From Batillaria attramentaria (Eukaryota > Mollusca > Gastropoda > Batillariidae): a stretch of 64,000 nt of DNA. The translations under genes and the position numbers were made by a program. Below the pieces are notes generated by a model, which was not told the origin of the DNA, searched no databases, and saw nothing but the letters and a program-made list of their open reading frames with translations. This document shows, in pieces, positions 62,086-64,000 of this stretch (its first letter is position 1; every line of letters starts with the position of its first letter). The stretch covers positions 395,001 through 459,000 of the forward strand of contig JACVVK020000036.1 of NCBI GenBank assembly GCA_018292915.2. Direction: 5' to 3'.

Positions 62086-62257
62086 CACACGTTGCAAAAC
62101 GTCAAGGCCACATTTACGATTCCCGCAGGTGTTGTAATATGATTATACTTTGCAGACTTGTCAGGATCACATAACCAAACTTTACAAGCATGTTGTCAAG
62201 AAGTCAGTCTACCCTCAAACATCTCAAGTCGCTGCAGAGCTTAAACGCACAACATAA

Positions 62258-62540
62258 TAACAAATAATAATAATAAATGGTATTTGTAGGGCCCATTCCT
62301 TTAAATAAAACTCAATGCGCCTATCACTCACTCACGCTCACGGACATTATACAAAGATGAACGAACACACACTGGTAAAACTAGACAGAAAATTACTGGT
62401 GTTAGTTATTTGTGGCCTCACGCCGCTCAAGCAACAAAGACCAGCACGCGGCTGAGGGAATTACTGGAAGGCTTTGCAGAAAAGGAACGTTTTCAGATTG
62501 CTCTTGAAAACAGAGAGTGTGGGCGCATTCCTTAGATCTG
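62258..62540 (-). mobile_element. LINE 3' end with partial RT C-terminus
   Basis: The minus frame ends N-A-P-T-L-S-V-F-K-S-N-L-K-T-F-L-F-C-K-A-F-Q and a stop, then a 3'UTR to CCTACAAATACCA(TTTATT)n. It belongs to a CR1/L2-type family distinct from the ATT- and CAT-tailed ones above. Confidence 0.72.
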
Positions 62541-62644
62541 CATTTGGTCAGTGTTAACCGCTTGGGACACGCACCACAAAATGGCGATAATTATGTTTGT
62601 GGGAGACGGAAACATTGGCTTTGGATACTTCCCATTTGTTTGGG

Positions 62645-62796
62645 GGAGCCGGGATAGCCCCCATGGTAACGCGTTGGAATTTCAATGCTCGGGTCGCGAG
62701 TTCGAGAATCCCGGCTGGGGCCGAATATTTGTGCTGGCATCTTTTTCTCATTGCCCTGTCTTTGATATCACCCATACGTGACGGAAAAGGACGTTA
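62645..62796 (+). mobile_element. SINE-1 abutting SINE-2
   Basis: Head GGGAGCCGGGATAGCCCCCA … box B with one extra base (GTTCGAGAATCCC), body and ACGTTAAA. The C-rich tail is replaced at once by the AAT tail of a minus-strand SINE-2. Confidence 0.88.
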
Positions 62797-63199
62797 AATA
62801 ATAATAATAATAATAATGAGTATCGTCTGTATAGGCGCTATACCCAATGTCCTGAATCGGCTCAAAGCGCCACGATCTGAACCCAACACGCACGCTCACG
62901 TGAATCATACGCATTCTCTCACACACTGGACATAGACACATTACAATCACGTGGTGCTCAGCTATTGAAATTTCGGAATTTAGAATTGCATTTATTTTTC
63001 AATTTGGTGGGCTGAACATTTCCAAAGCAGGGGGGGGGGGGGGGAGGAAGCCGGAGTACCCGGAGAGAACCCCCGACGATTGGCCCGAATAAACGGTGCC
63101 ACATACCAGAAAGAAAAATTCTTTGCCCCGAGTGGGACTCGAACCCCTGACCTCTCGCATTGGTGACAGGTCTCTTAACCACTAGACCACCGACCGCCC
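62797..63199 (-). mobile_element. SINE-2, complete, minus strand
   Basis: From the AAT tail through TATAGGCGCTATACCCAATG and GGAAGCCGGAGTACCCGGAG to box B (minus GGGGTTCGAGTCCC) and the head ACCACTAGACCACCGACCGC. Confidence 0.92.
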
Positions 63200-63495
63200 C
63201 CCAACACCCCCCCCCCCTCCTCCCTCCCCCACCAGTTGTTTGTCTTTATAAGGAGGCGCAGAGGTGCACTGAGGCGTTGCACCATCAGTGCGTCTTGCTG
63301 GCGTCAAAAATGCGTGATTTTGCCAGGCGTGTGAATCATGCGTGATCGGTGATGACTGTAGGAAATCGAGCGAAACACGCGCAGAACGAGTCTTTCGCAA
63401 GCGGCGTTAATGGCAAAGCGCCGTGATCATGTCCGTGGGAGCCACAGCAAGACAAAATTATCTCCTGGCTGACCGTAAACTTGTCAGTGGGACAT
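63200..63495. other. unassigned stretch
   Basis: C-rich run at the start. Nothing else was recognised. Confidence 0.4.
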
Positions 63496-63702
63496 TAGTG
63501 AGATTTTGTAGGACTTCGTAAAGAGGACTTCGCTGAGCAGCGTAACCCACTTACATGTAAATTAGGCTCACACGGCAGAGGCCGCGAGCTGCTAACGCGC
63601 TGCAGTTGGCTGATGGCACCCGTAACGTGCCTAATTTACATGCAAATGGGTAACGCTGCTCAGCGAAGTCCTCCGTACGAAATCGAAAACTAAATCTCAC
63701 TA
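63496..63702. mobile_element. TA-flanked foldback with ~70-bp arms
   Basis: TAGTGAGATTT at the left and AAATCTCACTA at the right. The arms share AGGACTTCGCTGAGCAGCGT + ACCCA and CATGTAAATTAGGC as inverted sequence. About 207 bp, no ORF. TA flanks suggest a Tc1/mariner-type target, but this is an inference. Confidence 0.75.
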
Positions 63703-63927
63703 TTTATTCTGAATATTGTCCGCCGTGGCGCTGAAGTGATGGGACGTGTGCGTCCACTTTGGTAAGACAGTAATCAGACATTTCGAAAATGAATCTGTTT
63801 ATGGCTGATGGCAGACGCGGATATTTTGGAATGGTATGGGACTGACGGCGAGAGAGAAAGAGAGGGGGGGAGTAGAGGTGGGGGGGGGGGGAGGGGGTCC
63901 AAAATGTTGTGAAAGGGGCTACAATCA

Positions 63928-64000
63928 TTCTTAGCTGTTTTCGTGGTATCTATCATCACAATACTTGCACGCCCGTACATTGACAGTGTCTGTAATGCTG
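63928..64000 (+). mobile_element. Rep-C copy 6, cut by the window end
   Basis: CATTCTTAGCTGTTTTCGTG, TATCTATCATCACAATACTT and GACAGTGTCTGTAATGCTG match 13343-13420. Confidence 0.55.

Overview
This window looks like intergenic or intronic DNA from a large, repeat-rich animal genome. The best guess is a marine mollusc, probably a caenogastropod snail. That guess is an inference: it rests on the abundance of tRNA-derived SINEs whose tails read GACGTTAAACCCC plus CACCC or AACC repeats, on very frequent long CA/GT, CT and ATT microsatellites, and on decayed LINE ends. No bacterial operons, rRNA genes, functional tRNA genes or CRISPR arrays were seen. No host protein-coding gene can be called with confidence. 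Nearly all long open frames are by-products of microsatellites, which lack stop codons. The only gene-like signals are weak single-exon candidates; the best is at 60857-61052 (TATA box, ATG, hydrophobic leader, consensus splice donor).

The main content is layered mobile DNA. SINE-1 has a tRNA-Arg(UCU)-like head and about 30 copies or fragments, at least 13 with 12-15 bp target-site duplications. SINE-2 has a Glu/Gly-like tRNA head, a long body and an ATT tail, with six copies. SINE-3 has two copies, and SINE-4 is a chimera whose front half resembles SINE-1. Several 5'-truncated LINE families are recognisable by the C-terminal end of their reverse-transcriptase ORF (a W-N-S/A-L-P motif followed by K-T-x-L-F) or by their 3'UTRs. 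One family ends in (ATT)n and carries a (TG)n tract inside its 3'UTR; another ends in (CAT)n. DNA-transposon-like elements with terminal inverted repeats include TTAA-flanked hairpins, an hAT-like element with an 8-bp target duplication, a TA-flanked foldback, and larger elements at 22724, 34995, 36754 and 53416. Five further unclassified interspersed families (here Rep-A to Rep-E) recur in the window.

Layout. 1-4500: LINE end, paired Rep-A copies, SINE-3, SINE-1. 4500-11200: microsatellites, Rep-B, Rep-D, CAT-tailed and ATT-tailed LINE ends. 11200-17500: RNase-H-type LINE remnant, SINE-1, Rep-C, Rep-E, Rep-B arrays. 17500-25200: TTG-rich minisatellite, SINEs, a 23-bp AT-rich satellite, a 439-bp TIR element. 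25200-32000: microsatellites, Rep-A, ATT-LINE, possible solo LTR, SINE-2. 32270-33690: an inverted iteron structure around a half-kilobase GT tract, the least familiar object in the window. 34000-44200: SINEs, TIR elements, hairpins. 44200-50000: pyrimidine-rich arrays, SINE-2, SINE-3 and SINE-4, and a 625-bp CTTT/CTTC tract. 50200-64000: ATT-LINE, a dense SINE-1 cluster including nested insertions, the hAT-like element, a host repeat duplicated around two foldbacks, a 28-bp satellite and a terminal Rep-C copy.

Functionally these are not cooperating genes. They are a record of successive insertions whose relative order can be read from nesting and from empty-site comparisons within the window.
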